From NCBI GenBank assembly GCA_934254725.1, contig CAKQLR010000041.1, positions 1-16,962 on the forward strand: a DNA stretch of 16,962 nt, written 5' to 3'. Positions within the stretch are counted from its first letter, which is position 1, and each line of letters opens with the position of its first letter. The DNA is from an uncultured Clostridia bacterium (GTDB taxonomy: Bacteria > Bacillota > Clostridia > Christensenellales > Borkfalkiaceae). Of the stretch, positions 15,302-16,962 are shown piece after piece. The position numbers were made by a program, and so were the translations under genes. The notes under the pieces were generated by a model. The model was given only the letters and a program-made list of their open reading frames with translations, did no database searches and was not told the origin of the DNA.

Positions 15302-16241
15302 AATCAAATTCTCCTTTTGCGAATTTTAAAATTTTATCTCTTGTTTCTTTCCCGCCGAGCACCGAAGCAAGTGTGTGCCCCGCCCCTTCGACGAGGATAA
15401 ACTTTTTGTTGTCCGAGGCGCAGGCGTTATAGTTTTCCTCCCCCTGCCCCTTATCTACAACCGCGTCGTCGCCGCCGTGGACGAACAACGCGGGTATATT
15501 TGTTTTTGCGAGATGATCGCCCGCCTTTTCTTTCGGCAAAGCCTTCGACCTGAAAGCACCGTAGTCAAACGCCCCGCTCACAATCGAAAACGGAACTTTT
15601 CTCTTGTCTATAATGCCGTGTTCGAGCTCATACAAAGAGCTGAACCCGCAATCGAGCACCATGGCTTTCACCCTTCCGTCGGCTATCCTGTCCGAAGCGA
15701 CCGCAATAGCCGTAGCTCCCATGGAAACGCCGTACAGAACTATTTCTTCCGCGTCGTTCCCCTTAATCATATCGAGCCAGCAGAGTACGTCCTCGCTTTC
15801 GCGCCTGCCGTATGTAATAAATTTGCCACCGCTGTTCCAGTGCGCCCTTTCGTCTATAAGAAGAATATCGTATCCCTCTTTATAAAAAGTCTCTCCTATA
15901 ACCGAAAAGTTATTCCAGGGCAAAGCGTGCGCGCCGTGGCATAATACAACCAACTTTTTATTGCCGTTTTTATAATACCTTGCGGAAAGCTTTACTCCGT
16001 CTTTCGCAATGCAATAAACTCTCTCGTTCGGCAAACCTTCCATTCTGCCCGCGGCGGAAAGAATTTCCTCCCTGCACCCGTCGTAGCAGCTGTCGTGCAG
16101 CTCGGTTTTCCTCGTTCTCTTTTCGTTCGGCCGTCTGAAAAATCTGACGTACAAAACGTAATTTACTATTATATAAGAAATTATAAACCCCGTTACGGCG
16201 AAGAGCAGCAAAGCTACCGCCGCGTTTATAACATAAATCAT
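15291..16241 (-). CDS. Membrane-anchored alpha/beta hydrolase, canonical Ser triad
   Basis: A 316-residue serine hydrolase with an N-terminal membrane segment (about 3-32) followed by a positively charged stretch, which suggests a cytoplasmic catalytic domain anchored to the inner leaflet. The domain shows LCHGAHALPWN (100-110), IDERAH (129-134), the nucleophile elbow YGVSMGA (170-176, Ser173), HGGDDAVV (255-262, Asp259) and GAGHT (286-290, His289). It belongs to the same broad family as the Cys variant at 10369-11307. The substrate is unknown; an acyl ester fits the neighbouring PlsC and fakB genes. ATG start with GGGGAT upstream, 18 nt after the acyltransferase gene. Confidence 0.87.
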   Translation of the reverse strand: MIYVINAAVALLLFAVTGFIISYIIVNYVLYVRFFRRPNEKRTRKTELHDSCYDGCREEILSAAGRMEGLPNERVYCIAKDGVKLSARYYKNGNKKLVVLCHGAHALPWNNFSVIGETFYKEGYDILLIDERAHWNSGGKFITYGRRESEDVLCWLDMIKGNDAEEIVLYGVSMGATAIAVASDRIADGRVKAMVLDCGFSSLYELEHGIIDKRKVPFSIVSGAFDYGAFRSKALPKEKAGDHLAKTNIPALFVHGGDDAVVDKGQGEENYNACASDNKKFILVEGAGHTLASVLGGKETRDKILKFAKGEFDCGE

Positions 16242-16259
16242 ATTCTATCCCCGAAAAAC

Positions 16260-16958
16260 TCAATCCCGTCCGACTATTCGCTTATAATAGTTTTCGAGTT
16301 CCTGTTCTTTTTTTCTTAATTCGAGCGTGACGTCGTTAATATATTCCATAGCGGGCTTATCCGTTCCGTCAAGCGAAACCTTTATAGGCTCCCCCACAAT
16401 CGTTACGAGGCGTCTGAATATATTTTTGCGTTTGTGTATATACACGGGAACAATAGGGCAGCCACCCTTGAGAGCCATAAACACCGCGCCCGATTTAAAA
16501 GCTTCCACCTCATCCTTTTTATCCACTTTTATATGCCCCTCCGGGAACATCGAAACGAGCGAGCCTTTCTTCAATTCTCCTATTATTTTGCGGATAGTCC
16601 CCGTGGACACTCCGTCTCTGTCTATGCTTATGCAAAGGAAAATCTTCTCGAACATAAACTTTTTGAACTTTGAAGAAAACAATTCCTTTGTCGCCACGAA
16701 ATGATGCCTGCGGTAGTTGATCGAAATCATAATGTAAACGGGGTCGTAAAAACCTATGTGGTTGGAAATAAGTATCGCTCCGCCCTTGATTTTCTTTTTA
16801 GCCGCCTCGCTTATGTAGTATTTTTTCGGTCTGAACCATATATATCCGAAAACAGAGCCTATCCCCCACACGAAATCGTGCAGAAAATATTTAAAAATAC
16901 TGTCTTTTTTCTTTTTGGGTTTCTCTGGTTTTTTATTATTCTCAAGTTTATTTTCCAT
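16260..16958 (-). CDS. plsC: PlsC-type 1-acylglycerol-3-phosphate acyltransferase
   Basis: A 232-residue lysophospholipid acyltransferase, expected at the inner face of the membrane and to transfer an acyl group to 1-acyl-glycerol-3-phosphate or a related lysolipid. The four family motifs are visible in order: NHIGFYD (66-72, catalytic His67 and Asp72), SIDRDG (111-116), FPEGH (138-142) and PIVPVYI (168-174). A Lys/Pro-rich N terminus (10-18) precedes a hydrophobic segment (about 24-42). The ATG lies 4 nt from the window edge, so its ribosome site and upstream neighbour cannot be seen; the operon may begin outside. The exact acceptor cannot be told from sequence. Confidence 0.9.
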   Translation of the reverse strand: MENKLENNKKPEKPKKKKDSIFKYFLHDFVWGIGSVFGYIWFRPKKYYISEAAKKKIKGGAILISNHIGFYDPVYIMISINYRRHHFVATKELFSSKFKKFMFEKIFLCISIDRDGVSTGTIRKIIGELKKGSLVSMFPEGHIKVDKKDEVEAFKSGAVFMALKGGCPIVPVYIHKRKNIFRRLVTIVGEPIKVSLDGTDKPAMEYINDVTLELRKKEQELENYYKRIVGRD

Positions 16959-16962
16959 TTAA

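Overview
The window looks like a chromosome segment of a low-to-mid GC Gram-positive anaerobe, probably a gut Clostridia relative. The clues are strong AGGAG-type ribosome binding sites, frequent TTG starts, a BspA-type leucine-rich-repeat lipoprotein with an InlB-type repeat, adjacent ATP- and PPi-dependent phosphofructokinases, and a FakA/DegV (FakB) pair. Genus cannot be read from the sequence. One gene lies on the + strand at the left end; the other twelve lie on the - strand and are read right to left.

Left region (1-3121). A consensus SigA-type promoter (TTGACA, 17 nt, TAAAAT at 66-94) drives a roughly 165-nt leader that can fold extensively by hand pairing: a 5'-end closing stem, an AU-rich internal loop, a second long stem and two hairpins. 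It is followed by two mutually exclusive hairpins, the second ending in a U-run directly before the Shine-Dalgarno sequence of a 901-residue surface lipoprotein. This has the layout of an attenuator or riboswitch-type leader, and I do not recognise it as a known class. The lipoprotein gene ends in a terminator and converges on the - strand genes, which have their own terminator.

Middle (3152-7111). On the - strand, pfkA (ATP-dependent, TTG start, extended -10 promoter) precedes a PPi-dependent phosphofructokinase, giving both versions of the committed glycolytic step. Upstream of them is a Mbeg1/DUF2974-type alpha/beta hydrolase with its own Shine-Dalgarno sequence and terminator.

Right region (7112-16958). 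Ten - strand genes are packed with overlaps or gaps of about 50 nt or less and look like one transcription unit that may begin beyond the right edge. In order of transcription: a PlsC-type acyltransferase, a membrane-anchored hydrolase, FakB/DegV, a GPH/MFS_2 transporter, FakA, a second anchored hydrolase with Cys at the nucleophile position, a polysaccharide deacetylase, a third anchored hydrolase, and two tandem zinc-ribbon/DUF4190-like membrane proteins with Q/P-rich linkers. FakB binds a fatty acid, FakA phosphorylates it, and PlsC-type enzymes acylate glycerolipid. With the hydrolases and transporter between them, the run reads as a candidate acyl-lipid salvage and remodelling locus. That joint function is an inference from gene content and order, not a demonstrated system.
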